Positions 17,758 to 26,428 of a stretch of 64,000 nucleotides of DNA are shown piece by piece; the stretch's first letter is position 1, and each line of letters begins with the position of its first letter. The notes beneath the pieces were generated by a model, which was not told the DNA's origin, did not search any database, and saw only the letters and a list, made by a program, of their open reading frames with translations. The DNA comes from Sphingomonas sp. PAMC 26621. Its GTDB lineage: Bacteria > Pseudomonadota > Alphaproteobacteria > Sphingomonadales > Sphingomonadaceae. The position numbers were made by a program, and so were the translations under genes. The DNA lies in NCBI RefSeq assembly GCF_000251145.1, contig NZ_AIDW01000014.1, positions 1-64,000 on the forward strand, read 5' to 3'.

Positions 17758-18513
17758 TCAGGCGTAGGTAACACGCACCCAAGGCGTCTTACGACCCCGC
17801 GCGGCAAAACCGATCATACCGAAGCCCGCGAGCATCATTGCCCATGTCGCTGGCTCCGGAACAGCGCCCGAAACCGCCTCGATCGAAACATTGTCGACGC
17901 CCTGCTGGAAAAAGCTTTGGTTGTCGACTTCGCCAAACCGGATTTGATAGCCGGTGCCAGCGCTCAGTCCAATGTTCAGCAAATTGAAGCTGTAGTTCCC
18001 GTAGGGATTGGCTCCGCTGCCATCAGCGCCAAGGTAAAGTCCGGCGACGATATCCGCTGCGTCGGTGCTGAAAACTGTTGCTCCGGCAGTGAGAATGTCG
18101 ACTCGCGCGTGCTGGTTGGGCACCCCTCGATGATCGAGACCGATCGGATCGATGATCGTGTTCCCCGCCTGGTTGTTCGCGAACATCTGGAAGGTGAGAA
18201 CGGCCGAGGTCGTTCCGACAGGAAGGAAAAAGCTCTGCATAAGGGCATAGGAACCCGGCCCGTTCTGATCGGTCACCGAGTAGTAGTTGCCGCCGGCTGC
18301 ATTCAGCGCAGTTGCGTACCCGGAAATCGGCGAGGCAGCGCCGGGCGCCGCGATGTTGAGCTTGCCGTTCGAACCTGGGCGAACAGTGGCTGACCAACCC
18401 GTATAATCGCCCGTTTCGAAGCCGCCATTGACGATCAGTTCGGTGGCGAAGGCCGGTGCCGCGAAAGTGGCCGAAAGCAATGTCAGGAGGCTTAGTGCCT
18501 TGTTGGTGAACAT
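17758..18513 (-). CDS. PEPxxWA-CTERM sorting domain surface protein
   Basis: A protein of 251 residues, secreted. The Sec signal peptide ends near residue 23 (APAFA-TE). The body opens with ELIVNGGFETGDYTGW, a carbohydrate-binding-like start frequent in PEP-CTERM proteins. The C-terminus is a sorting signal: VPEPATWAMML at 218-228, a Gly-rich hydrophobic helix, basic ARGRK, and a short VRVTYA tail. Such proteins are cut by exosortase and usually glycosylated, which fits the exosortase-associated genes at 5.9-8.7 kb. Three ATG codons abut the AGGAG; the third (18513) has the best spacing. Two dyads lie upstream, and a terminator hairpin follows. Confidence 0.92.
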   Translation of the reverse strand: MFTNKALSLLTLLSATFAAPAFATELIVNGGFETGDYTGWSATVRPGSNGKLNIAAPGAASPISGYATALNAAGGNYYSVTDQNGPGSYALMQSFFLPVGTTSAVLTFQMFANNQAGNTIIDPIGLDHRGVPNQHARVDILTAGATVFSTDAADIVAGLYLGADGSGANPYGNYSFNLLNIGLSAGTGYQIRFGEVDNQSFFQQGVDNVSIEAVSGAVPEPATWAMMLAGFGMIGFAARGRKTPWVRVTYA

Positions 18514-18616
18514 CATCATCTCCTAAAGAAATTTTATTATTTCTTATATTTTTTGGAAACAACAAACTCGACTAACTGTCTTGAGTCGTCGCAGCAATAT
18601 TCATACCAAATCCTTG

Positions 18617-18640
18617 GCATGTTTATGATCAATGACATGC
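18617..18640. promoter_or_regulatory. 24-bp imperfect dyad upstream of the PEPxxWA gene
   Basis: GCATGT and ACATGC arms are centred on a TGATCA core, all sharing one axis of symmetry. The site lies about 105 bp upstream of the start codon in a markedly AT-rich spacer (18514-18886) that holds no gene. It resembles an operator for a dimeric regulator, but no family can be named. Confidence 0.45.
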
Positions 18641-18655
18641 AAAAATGTGCAGCTT

Positions 18656-18682
18656 TCAAGTGTAATCCAAAGCTACACTTGA
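18656..18682. promoter_or_regulatory. 27-bp inverted repeat upstream of the PEPxxWA gene
   Basis: Perfect 9-bp arms TCAAGTGTA and TACACTTGA are separated by 9 bp, centred about 156 bp upstream of the start codon. Without a U-tract it does not look like a terminator, and arm length and spacing suit an activator or repressor site. Beyond it, up to the gene ending at 18887, I see nothing further. Confidence 0.5.
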
Positions 18683-18886
18683 GTGACCGGTCCGCCATCT
18701 AAAGGTAAGGAATGGGCGTCTCTGGACGTTCGGTAGATCGCTGACCCGAATGTCGCATTGTGGTGGTGAGCCGTTTGTCCGCTTTTGGGCAGGCGAATGC
18801 GGTAACGGACGTAGTCAAGCGCCGCCGGCCTTACCAAAAAGGATAGTTCAACAGAACGCAGGCGCGTTGATCGTCATGCACTCCTC

Positions 18887-19219
18887 TTAACGTTTGATAG
18901 CCGCCTCGCGCCGAGCGGCGACGATAGCGTCAATTTCCCGATTAGACTTGCCTTCTACGCACGCAACCAACTGCCGTTTGCTTACCACCCCCTCGGTCAC
19001 GCATTGCTGCGCAACGCCACACGGAATAGCATCAAGTTCTCCTTCGCCCGACGGGCGCGTAACCCGGCAGCTTCTAAGGATCACTATCCCGCCCCGCTTT
19101 TCCATCTTCATGTCGACATCAATACGGCGCAGCTTGTTCGCAAGCACCACGATATCTGGTTCTATAGGCGTGACTGGCGAGGTTCCAGATTGCAGCGCGA
19201 ACAGCAGCGACAGGATCAT
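18887..19219 (-). CDS. Hypothetical protein with hydrophobic N-terminus
   Basis: A protein of 110 residues. A short hydrophobic leader (MILSLLFALQSG) may be a signal peptide. The mature part has four Cys (SCRVT, IPCGVAQQC, ACVEG), consistent with periplasmic disulfides, and a helical Arg/Ala-rich end. A TTG start 17 codons upstream is possible. No family recognised. Base composition is lower in GC than neighbouring core genes. Confidence 0.5.
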   Translation of the reverse strand: MILSLLFALQSGTSPVTPIEPDIVVLANKLRRIDVDMKMEKRGGIVILRSCRVTRPSGEGELDAIPCGVAQQCVTEGVVSKRQLVACVEGKSNREIDAIVAARREAAIKR

Positions 19220-19438
19220 ATAGCGGACGGCCTCAAAAGCTTCAGGACTTGCAGGCGGTCTCTCGATCAACCCACGACACCGTCTCCGCTACCATAGTTC
19301 TATGGACGCGCACGATAAATAGCGGTCAACTAATCATGCTCTGCGACCGCGGACCGCCGATACCGTTTTTCACGCATCTGATGGTAGCGGTCCGACGGCT
19401 TAAAAAGAAACGAGGCGAGATAGCTGCCGTCAGGTACG

Positions 19439-20338
19439 CTAAGCGTGTACTGCTCGTCGCGCGACGCTATCGATCTTCCCTGCGATCTGGTGCCACACAC
19501 TAGCGGGAAGGTCATGTCCCATGCCATTGATGAGCAAGAGTTCGGCCTCCGGAATAGAAGCGGCTGTGTCCCGGCCGCAGTCCGGCAAAAACAATGGATC
19601 GTCATTTCCATGAATGACCAGCGTGGGTACAGTAACAGCCGACAGCCGAGCACGCCGATCTCCGGTCACGCCAACGGCGGCGATCTGACGGCCCGTTCCG
19701 GCGGGATCGTAGGCACGGCTGAGTTCTTCCGAAGCCAGCGCACGGTGGGCTTCCTCGTCGAAAGGGTATCCCGAGCCCGCTATGCGTCTGGCGAAGGCTG
19801 AACTTCGCGACAGGAAGCCTGCTCGATCGGAGGAAGGGTCGGGCATCGGCTGCACCATCATCGCCATGGCATCTGGTGCTGACTGCGGGAGCGCTGGGTT
19901 GCCCGTGCTCGACATAATCGAGGTGAGCGATAGGACGCGACTAGCGTGCTCGCTGGCCATGATTTGCGCGATCATGCCTCCCATGGACCGGCCAACGATG
20001 TGAGCTTGCGCAATCCCCAGCGCGTCCATCAGTCCGATCGCGTCTGCCGCCATGTCGTAGAGCGTGTACGGGACCTCCGGTCGTTCTCCCGCCCCGAGCG
20101 CTGCAGCTAGCGCGCCGAAATTCACGGCCGGGTAAGCGTCGAGGTGCGTCGAATAGCCGGCGTCCCGGTTGTCGAAGCGCACCACGCGATAACCCAGAGC
20201 TACGAGGTGGGCGCAGAACGGAGCGGTCCAGCGGATCATCTGGGTGCCAAGTCCGGCGATCAGGAGGACAACCTCACCGTTCGTATGGCCGAAGCTCTCC
20301 CAAGCCAGTTCGATCCCGTTTGCTTTGGCAATGTCCAT
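19439..20338 (-). CDS. Alpha/beta hydrolase fold protein
   Basis: A protein of 299 residues, resembling the RdmC/methylesterase-like group of alpha/beta hydrolases. The nucleophile elbow is VGRSMGGM with Ser118. The acid is Asp246 or Asp247 in HGNDDPLF, and the base His275 in NGMGHDLP. The oxyanion region is LIAGLGTQ. It is a cytosolic ester or thioester hydrolase of unknown substrate. It stands alone in the lower-GC accessory stretch. Confidence 0.87.
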   Translation of the reverse strand: MDIAKANGIELAWESFGHTNGEVVLLIAGLGTQMIRWTAPFCAHLVALGYRVVRFDNRDAGYSTHLDAYPAVNFGALAAALGAGERPEVPYTLYDMAADAIGLMDALGIAQAHIVGRSMGGMIAQIMASEHASRVLSLTSIMSSTGNPALPQSAPDAMAMMVQPMPDPSSDRAGFLSRSSAFARRIAGSGYPFDEEAHRALASEELSRAYDPAGTGRQIAAVGVTGDRRARLSAVTVPTLVIHGNDDPLFLPDCGRDTAASIPEAELLLINGMGHDLPASVWHQIAGKIDSVARRAVHA

Positions 20339-20685
20339 GGTCGACGCTCTCTCTTGTTCGGTCGTTCGACGAGATCTTTTTAAGACGGCCTGCGCTCACT
20401 AGAGAAGATGTCGTTCAGATGCGAACGTCCGGAATCAGGAAAGACATTTCTGCCGGCTTATGTCCATTGTTGGGCGCTTCCGGCCCGTCCGGTCTGCCGT
20501 CCGATAGCTGCCAGTCCGCTTTGATGAACGGTCGCCGCGCCAGCAGAACCTGGACGTCGTTACCTTGTGGCAAGCGGACTCTCTGCTTACCGGGAGGTTT
20601 ATTCCGATAGCAGACCTAGCGTGGCTCGGCCTTTCCTGAAGACGATGGTACTTCGAGAACGCTAAGCCTGTACGCCGATATACCT
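20339..20685. other. Intergenic stretch without a supported gene
   Basis: This spacer lies between the hydrolase start and the HxlR gene end. Short reading frames cross it, but none has a ribosome site or family features. No repeat or RNA structure was noticed. Confidence 0.45.
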
Positions 20686-21123
20686 TCAGGAATCTTCTCC
20701 CTCGTCCTCCCGATCAAACATCTCCCGTGATGTGCGAAAGCTGTCGACGTTCTCGACGATCCACGTCCAAAGGGGAACCATCCTGACCAGTAGCTCCAGT
20801 CCGGTTTCGGATAGAGCATATTCTACGTGCGGAACGACCTCCTCGAAGTCGTGACGCACCACCAATCCATCGCGCTCCAGATGGCGCAGCGTGCGTGTCA
20901 GCATCCGCTGCGTAATACCGTGCATCCGTCGACCGATTTCGGCATGGCGAAGCTTGCCGTACACGCCGAGCGTATGGATGACACCAAGCGACCAGCGGTT
21001 GCCGGCGTGGGCCAATACCTCACGGCGAACCCCGTCATCATCGTCCCGCAGGCCATCGCAAACCGTTTGCGAATATCGGAGGATGTCGTCCTGGCTTAAA
21101 GATTTAACGGCAGTATCACGCAT
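20686..21123 (-). CDS. HxlR-family winged-helix regulator
   Basis: A protein of 145 residues. It carries the HxlR fold with the typical GNRWSLGVIHTLGVYGKLRHAEI helix region (split by a turn), then ITQRMLTRTLRHLERDGLV, the recognition helix and start of the wing. The tail is acidic (REDEGEDS). It is divergent from an NmrA-type oxidoreductase only 69 bp away. That arrangement usually means control of that gene in response to an electrophile or quinone, though this is inference. A GTG 5 codons upstream is an alternative start. Confidence 0.9.
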   Translation of the reverse strand: MRDTAVKSLSQDDILRYSQTVCDGLRDDDDGVRREVLAHAGNRWSLGVIHTLGVYGKLRHAEIGRRMHGITQRMLTRTLRHLERDGLVVRHDFEEVVPHVEYALSETGLELLVRMVPLWTWIVENVDSFRTSREMFDREDEGEDS

Positions 21124-21192
21124 GTACCCATCTTTCACGCTTGCCCGTGGCTTGCCAGATCAGCGGCATCCAAGGTGAAACGAGTTAGAACT

Positions 21193-22149
21193 ATGAACGA
21201 TACAGTCTCCACCGTGAAATCACGCAATATCCTCGTTCTGGGTGCCGGTGAGCTTGGCATGCCAGTGCTCCGCAATCTGGCGCGTCGCGCCAAGGGCATC
21301 GACGGTGCGAAGATCAGCGTCCTTCTCCGCGAGAGTGCCGTCGAGTCTGGCGATCCCTCCAAGCAGCGTGACATCGCCGAAATTCGCGAAGCGGGGACCG
21401 AGATCGTGCTCGGCGACCTGGTGAACGACACGGTCGATGAGCTGGCATCGCTCTTTTCAGATTACGATACGGTGATCGGCTGCGCAGGCTACGCCGCGGG
21501 GATCAACACGCCGATGAAGCTCGCCAAGGCGGCGCTGCAATCCGGTATCCCGCGCTATTTCCCGTGGCAGTTCGGCGTCGACTTCGAGGCGATCGGCCGC
21601 GGCGGACCGCAGGATATCTTCGATGCGCAGCTCGACGTACGCGAGCTGCTGCGCTCGCAGGACAAGACCGAGTGGGTCATCATCTCCACGGGCATGTTCA
21701 TGAGCTACCTGTTCGAGCCGGATTTTGGTGTCGTCGATCTGGAGAATAGCGAAGTTCACGCGCTCGGCAGCCTTGATACCGCTGTGACGCTGACGACGCC
21801 GGATGACATCGGTATGCTGACCGCCGAGATCGTGTTCTTCGAGCCGACGATCCGCAACGAGATCGTCTTTCTGGCCGGTGACACCGTCACCTATGGCGAG
21901 GTCGCGGACACGTTGGAGGCGGCATTGGGCCGGGCCTTCAAGCGGTCGGTCTGGACCGTGCCTTTCCTGATGGAAGCGCTGGCGAACGATCCGAACAACA
22001 TGATGCGCAAGTACCGCGCCGCCTTCGCGATCGGTCGCGGTGTGTCCTGGCCGAAGGCAGGCACGTTCAACGATCGGCAGGGCCTTCCGGTCACCGACGT
22101 TGCGACCCTGATCGATGCCGATCTGCGAGGGGCGCGACGAGCAAAGTGA
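21193..22149 (+). CDS. NmrA-like/isoflavone reductase-like NAD(P)-binding protein
   Basis: A protein of 318 residues with a Rossmann fold: the nucleotide loop GAGELG occurs at 17-22, after ILVLG. FPWQFGVDF and the following segment fit the atypical SDR/NmrA-isoflavone reductase group, which may act as an NAD(P)H sensor or aromatic alcohol reductase. A GTG start 6 codons upstream is possible. It is divergent from the HxlR regulator, its likely controller. Confidence 0.83.
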   Translation: MNDTVSTVKSRNILVLGAGELGMPVLRNLARRAKGIDGAKISVLLRESAVESGDPSKQRDIAEIREAGTEIVLGDLVNDTVDELASLFSDYDTVIGCAGYAAGINTPMKLAKAALQSGIPRYFPWQFGVDFEAIGRGGPQDIFDAQLDVRELLRSQDKTEWVIISTGMFMSYLFEPDFGVVDLENSEVHALGSLDTAVTLTTPDDIGMLTAEIVFFEPTIRNEIVFLAGDTVTYGEVADTLEAALGRAFKRSVWTVPFLMEALANDPNNMMRKYRAAFAIGRGVSWPKAGTFNDRQGLPVTDVATLIDADLRGARRAK

Positions 22150-22620
22150 TGTAGCCGGGCTGACGAACTAGACCGTTCCAGAGACGAACCCAGAGTGGTA
22201 CGGTCGCCCCGTGATCACGCAAGCAGCCATCCGGGGCAGTCTCGCTCCCAAATCCTTTCCCGATTGGCATCTCCTGAGATGGCCTGTCGGAGACGGAGAA
22301 ACGGCAAAGATCGCGCTTACCGAATCGCCGTTATCGGGAGCCTGGATCGCCAGCTTGAACGTCGAGATGTGGGCGTTTCCGGTCCGTCTGTTTGCGTGCC
22401 TGAAAGCGCACGGTCGGCCTCCGGGCACGATGAGCGCCGGCGAGGGGTCTGGGCGGGAATGGCTGGTAGCGAGCGGAACGGCAGCATTCGGGAAGACGGG
22501 GGTCGATAGCCGACATTGCGGAGCTGCGGCTTCTCTTAAAAAAGGATCGAACTCTAAAAGCGGCTGCCGCTGATGCCCTACGGACAGCCGGGCTTCGGCC
22601 ACATTGGGCATTCTTCGCGC
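22150..22620. other. Intergenic stretch, no convincing gene
   Basis: About 470 bp between the NmrA-like and LysR genes. Open frames exist on both strands (for example 22168-22611 minus and 22211-22573 plus), but they lack family features, good ribosome sites and coding-like composition. It may hold decayed sequence. Confidence 0.4.
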
Positions 22621-23547
22621 TTATCCTCGGGCCGGCGACCGGCGTTCTGCTGCAATACAATCGATCAGCGCGCGCAGGGGTGCAGGCACGAAGCGCCGGG
22701 AAAAATACAGTCTCGGGCCGTCGAACGATGGCCACCACTCAGGCAGAACGGGATGCAGCGCGCCGTTTTCGATGTACGGATCGAGCCAGTTCCTGAAGGT
22801 TCCAATGACGCCGTGACCAGCACACGCAGCGGCGATCGCGGCGGGCGCGGCATCGACGCCGATGATCAGGCGGCCCGGTGGATCGATCGTCGCCGACTCA
22901 GAACCGCGCTCGAACGCCCATGCGACGAGCGCGCCGCTCGAAAAGCGCAGCCGGATCGCGTCATGCGCGAGCAGGTCGCGCGGGCCGAGCGGCATTGCGT
23001 TTCGCGCGAGATACGACGGAGCGGCGGCATAGGCCAAGCTCTGAACCGCAGGCCCGATCGGCACCGCAATCATGTCTTTGGCGAGATGCTCTCCATACCG
23101 GATCCCGGCGTCGCAGCCCGCCGCCACGATATCTACGAGCCGATCTTCCACCTCGATTTCGACGCGGACGTGCGGGTGCAATATCAGGAAGCGGTCGATC
23201 AACGACGGAAGGATATCCACCATCACCGCTCCGGTGACATTCAGTTTGAGAAGACCGCGCACCTCGGCTTGCGAATTTGCGGCGTCCTGAAGCGCTGCCC
23301 GCGCCTCGGCAAGGAGCGGAGCGAGCCGCGCGGCCAATGCGCTTCCGGCCTCGGTCGGCATGACGCTGCGCGTCGTCCGGGTGAGAAGCGGAACGCCCAG
23401 CTGGAGTTCGATCTCGGCAATCTTCTCGCTTACGGTCGAGGGCGAGAGGCCCAGTTGCTTCGACGCTGCCCGGAAGCCACGCGCCTCCACGACGGAGAGG
23501 AACACTTTCAGGGTATCTAGGCTCGTCACCTCTGCATTGTTCGCCAT
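22621..23547 (-). CDS. LysR-family transcriptional regulator
   Basis: A protein of 308 residues. The winged HTH lies at about 8-65 (LDTLKVFLSVVEARGFRAAS, then LGLSPSTVSEKIAEIE, LLTRTTRSV). The type 2 periplasmic-binding-fold effector domain follows from about 90, in the CrgA/DsdC-like subgroup. It is divergent from an SDR gene at 23667, the likely target. The inverted repeat ATCCG-N8-CGGAT near its start may be its binding site. The ATG at 23547 was preferred over one 12 codons upstream because the family begins near the HTH. Confidence 0.92.
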   Translation of the reverse strand: MANNAEVTSLDTLKVFLSVVEARGFRAASKQLGLSPSTVSEKIAEIELQLGVPLLTRTTRSVMPTEAGSALAARLAPLLAEARAALQDAANSQAEVRGLLKLNVTGAVMVDILPSLIDRFLILHPHVRVEIEVEDRLVDIVAAGCDAGIRYGEHLAKDMIAVPIGPAVQSLAYAAAPSYLARNAMPLGPRDLLAHDAIRLRFSSGALVAWAFERGSESATIDPPGRLIIGVDAAPAAIAAACAGHGVIGTFRNWLDPYIENGALHPVLPEWWPSFDGPRLYFSRRFVPAPLRALIDCIAAERRSPARG

Positions 23548-23559
23548 GCCGATCAGCGT

Positions 23560-23577
23560 ATCCGATCCCGGGCGGAT
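23560..23577. promoter_or_regulatory. Candidate LysR binding site
   Basis: The inverted repeat ATCCG-ATCCCGGG-CGGAT lies in the LysR/SDR divergent spacer, 13 bp before the regulator start. Dyads of this size in such spacers are typical LysR sites, but the exact T-N11-A pattern is not clean. Confidence 0.4.
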
Positions 23578-23666
23578 TATCAAAGCTGCCCGAACGGCCG
23601 ATCATACGCCTCAAGCAAGAGGGCTCAGGGGACGCACCGTCGCCGACCGCTGCGCAGGAGCATAGC

Positions 23667-24392
23667 ATGACCGACAGAACCGTCCTCATCACCGGTGCCA
23701 ACAAGAGCATCGGCTACGAAACCGCCCGACACTTGGGCCGGCAGGGCTTTCGGATCTGGCTCGGCAGCCGCGACGCGGATCGCGGCAGGGCGGCCGCCGA
23801 GACCCTCGCCGCCGAGGGGATCGATGTCCGCGCGCTGACGCTCGACGTGACCAGCGACGACAGCGTCCGATCCGCGTTCGCCCGCGTCGAGGGTGACGAC
23901 TCCAAGCTCGACATTCTGATCAACAATGCCGGCATATCCGGTCTTCAGCCAATTCTCCCGAGCGAGCAGCCGCTCGATGACATCAGGACGATCTACGAAA
24001 CGAACGTCTTTGCCCCGATCCGCGTGACACAAGCCTTCCTTCCGCTGCTGAAGGCAGCGACCGATGCCCGCGTCATCATGGTCAGCAGCGGGCTTGGCTC
24101 GCTGGGCTGGCTATCGGACCCGAGCAACCCGTTCCACGGCGTCAACATCCTCGGCTATAACAGCTCGAAAACCGCGCTCAACGCGGTGACGGTTGCGTTT
24201 GCGAAGGAACTGGCCGCCTGCGGGATCACGGTGAACGCAGCGGACCCCGGCTATACCGCGACCGACTTCAACGGCCATAGCGGATACCGCACGGTGGAGC
24301 AGGCCGCGACGGGCATCGTCTGGCTGGCGACCCGGAACGCGCGGGATACGACCGGCCGCTTCTACTTGGAGCAGAACGAGGTGCCTTGGTAA
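23667..24392 (+). CDS. SDR family NAD(P)-dependent oxidoreductase
   Basis: A protein of 241 residues and a classical short-chain dehydrogenase. The cofactor motif TGANKSIG is at 9-16, NNAG at 86-89, and catalytic Ser140 or Ser141, Tyr164 and Lys168 (YNSSK). The Arg at the end of beta-2 (GSRD) suggests NADP(H). AGGAG at 7 nt supports the ATG. It is divergent from the LysR gene. It belongs with carbonyl reductase-like SDRs, and the substrate is unknown. Confidence 0.9.
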   Translation: MTDRTVLITGANKSIGYETARHLGRQGFRIWLGSRDADRGRAAAETLAAEGIDVRALTLDVTSDDSVRSAFARVEGDDSKLDILINNAGISGLQPILPSEQPLDDIRTIYETNVFAPIRVTQAFLPLLKAATDARVIMVSSGLGSLGWLSDPSNPFHGVNILGYNSSKTALNAVTVAFAKELAACGITVNAADPGYTATDFNGHSGYRTVEQAATGIVWLATRNARDTTGRFYLEQNEVPW

Positions 24393-24546
24393 GGTGCGCA
24401 GCGCCACAATCTCACCATCCGCGCTTACACCAGCCACGACGCTGCTAACTGCCGGACGATGATGTCCGGAGGGACGGCAAGCCCGGAAGCGCCCTGGGCG
24501 CGGCGGACGGATAGTGTCGCGCCGGCGCGTCGGGTAGGGAGACGCG

Positions 24547-25440
24547 ATGGGAATCGAGAACACCAGTCTCCACGCGACTGTCGACCGCCGGACGTTCCTG
24601 TCTGCCGGCGCGGCGCTGACGATCGCGGGCACGGGGCATGCGCGACGGGATTCCGGTGCCGCGGCGCTGGCGGCGCTGGAACGGCGCCATGGCGGGCGGC
24701 TCGGGGTCCATGCGCTCGATATGCATACCGGGCGTACGCTTGGATATCGCGCCGACGAGTCCTTCAAGCTGATGAGCAGCTTCAAGGGATTGCTGGCGGC
24801 GCTCGTCCTGTCCAACGTTTCGAAGCATCGCGACAGCTTGCAGTCTCCGGTCCGCTACGGGCCTTCCGATCTCCTGGCGGCGTCCCCGGTGACGCAGGCC
24901 AACGTCGCCCGGGGATCGATGACCGTGCGCGAGCTGTGTGAGGCGATCATGCTCCGCAGCGACAATGCCGCCGCCAATCTGTTGATGCGTCGCTCGGGCG
25001 GCCCGGCGGGCCTGACCGCGTTCCTGCGCAGCATCGGCGACCGGGTCACGCGCATCGACACTTACGAGGGGCATTTGACCGACCATCCGCTCCCGGCGGA
25101 CAGCTCGACACCCCGCGCGGTCACCGAGACGGTTCGCCGGATCCTGTGCGGCCCGGTGCTGCCGATCGCGGGGCGGCGGGTGTGGGAAGGCTGGATGGCG
25201 GGCAACATCGTCGGTCGCGCGCGGTTGCGCGCCAGCTTTCCCGCGAACTGGATCGCCGGGGACCGGACCGGCACTGGCGACGGCATCTGTAACGACTTCG
25301 CCTTCGCCAGGCGTCCCGGCATCGCGCCGCTTCTGCTGAGCGCTTATTATACCGCCCCGGGATCAGAGCTCCCGGATCAGGAAGCGGTGCTGCGGGCGGT
25401 CTCGCGCCTCGTCGTCACGTGGCAGACCGCGCGCGAATGA
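24547..25440 (+). CDS. Class A beta-lactamase-like serine hydrolase, divergent
   Basis: A protein of 297 residues. The twin-arginine leader (DRRTFLSAGAALTIAG) points to Tat export. The class A motifs in order are Ser77-Ser-Phe-Lys80 (Ambler 70-73), Ser138-Asp-Asn140 (130-132), Glu174 (166), and Arg240-Thr-Gly (234-236). The omega loop departs from the family. Ambler 164 appears to be Thr instead of Arg, 170 is Thr instead of Asn, and about two residues are missing before the STP segment. Deacylation could therefore be altered. It might be a weak or unusual beta-lactamase, or a penicillin-binding hydrolase. AGGGAG precedes the ATG. No regulator of AmpR type adjoins it. Confidence 0.85.
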   Translation: MGIENTSLHATVDRRTFLSAGAALTIAGTGHARRDSGAAALAALERRHGGRLGVHALDMHTGRTLGYRADESFKLMSSFKGLLAALVLSNVSKHRDSLQSPVRYGPSDLLAASPVTQANVARGSMTVRELCEAIMLRSDNAAANLLMRRSGGPAGLTAFLRSIGDRVTRIDTYEGHLTDHPLPADSSTPRAVTETVRRILCGPVLPIAGRRVWEGWMAGNIVGRARLRASFPANWIAGDRTGTGDGICNDFAFARRPGIAPLLLSAYYTAPGSELPDQEAVLRAVSRLVVTWQTARE

Positions 25441-25575
25441 CGAACGCACCGTCGCCCGGCGGTAGCGGATGATCGGCCTCGATCCACACGGGCGCCGACC
25501 CGGGCCGGACGATCAAGGCCTGCCGCATCATCGCAGCAGGCCCGGTGTCGTCATGATCGATCGTGCGGCGAAGGA

Positions 25576-25983
25576 TCAGGCCGCGGTGACCGCTTTCTCG
25601 ATGTCGGCGACCGAGTGACCGGTAAGGTCCTTCGAGACTTCACCGACGAGCTTGGCGCTCAGCGTCTTGTGATAATGCTTGCGCAGCTCGCCCAGCGTGC
25701 GGGGTGCGGCGATGATCACCAGCTCGTCGATCGATCCGCCCATCAGCTTCTTGTTGAGCACTTCCGCGACGCCCGCGGCGAAGGCATCCTCGTCCTGCTG
25801 GCTGTCCGACGGGTTGGCGGAACTGCTCTGATGGCGTCCGCCGGAGCCCATGTTTTCGGTCGACACGTCGCCGGTCGGCTGCTCGGTGAGCTTCAACGAT
25901 CCCGCATCGCCGGAATTCTTGAACAGCTTCAGATGCTCCCCGTCGACAACGGCAACGAGCGCGCCCTTTTTCAAATCTACCAT
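25576..25983 (-). CDS. Host attachment family protein
   Basis: A protein of 135 residues resembling the host-attachment protein family first named in plant-associated bacteria. Features are an N-terminal ALVAVVDGEHLKLFKN strand-turn-strand and a conserved C-terminal half (DELVIIAAPRTLGELRKHYH, then LSAKLVGEVSKDLTGHS). This fold resembles release-factor domain folds, and the biochemical role is unclear. The start at 25983 has GGAAAA upstream. A long upstream extension is not protein-like. Confidence 0.85.
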   Translation of the reverse strand: MVDLKKGALVAVVDGEHLKLFKNSGDAGSLKLTEQPTGDVSTENMGSGGRHQSSSANPSDSQQDEDAFAAGVAEVLNKKLMGGSIDELVIIAAPRTLGELRKHYHKTLSAKLVGEVSKDLTGHSVADIEKAVTAA

Positions 25984-26215
25984 GATGTTTTCCAATGAAG
26001 TTGCGTAGTTGGTCGTAACCGGAGGCCAACTCTCCTGCGCCCGGAACGGTTCATTTCGCGATGCATCCGGATTCGCGCTCCGGCGCATATGCGCCCGGAT
26101 GAGGGGTGACGGTGGCGGTCGGGAAGCCCGCCGAGGCGCGCGAACGCCGGTCTGTTGCATCGGCAGCGAGGACCGGGGTCCCCTTTGTCTAGACGTTGCG
26201 CCGCCGTCATCGTGG

Positions 26216-26428
26216 TTAGCCGTCTTCGCGGTACCGGCCGATGCGAAGCCACCGCTGGTGGGGAAGGACGTTGAACACCAGGATGCTGAGCAAACTGCTT
26301 ATCCAGATGTTGCGCTCTGCACGAAGTGTACCGATGACGGGTTCCATGGCGTACAAAAGTCCAGAAAAACCGACGCCAATTCCGAACATCAGTATCGACA
26401 CCAGTGTAAATCGAAACAGGAGCCTCAC
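26216..26428 (-). CDS. Small membrane protein
   Basis: A protein of 70 residues with two hydrophobic segments (FTLVSILMFGIGVGFSGLLY and WISSLLSILVFNVL) and a basic end. The start is GTG with AGGAA at 8-nt spacing. The function is unknown. It resembles the short membrane proteins often seen among general-stress genes, but no promoter motif was found. Confidence 0.55.
   Translation of the reverse strand: MRLLFRFTLVSILMFGIGVGFSGLLYAMEPVIGTLRAERNIWISSLLSILVFNVLPHQRWLRIGRYREDG

Noticed and set aside
18638-18651. Possible sigma-54 promoter (TGCAC to TTTGCA on the minus strand) before the PEPxxWA gene
   Set aside because: The GC and GC elements are one base too close together and the GG of the -24 box is missing. 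Sigma-54 spacing is strict.
22168-22611. 147-codon minus-strand frame in the NmrA/LysR gap
   Set aside because: No ribosome site, no recognisable motif, and Pro/Arg/Ser-rich noise composition. Competing frames on the other strand are equally poor.
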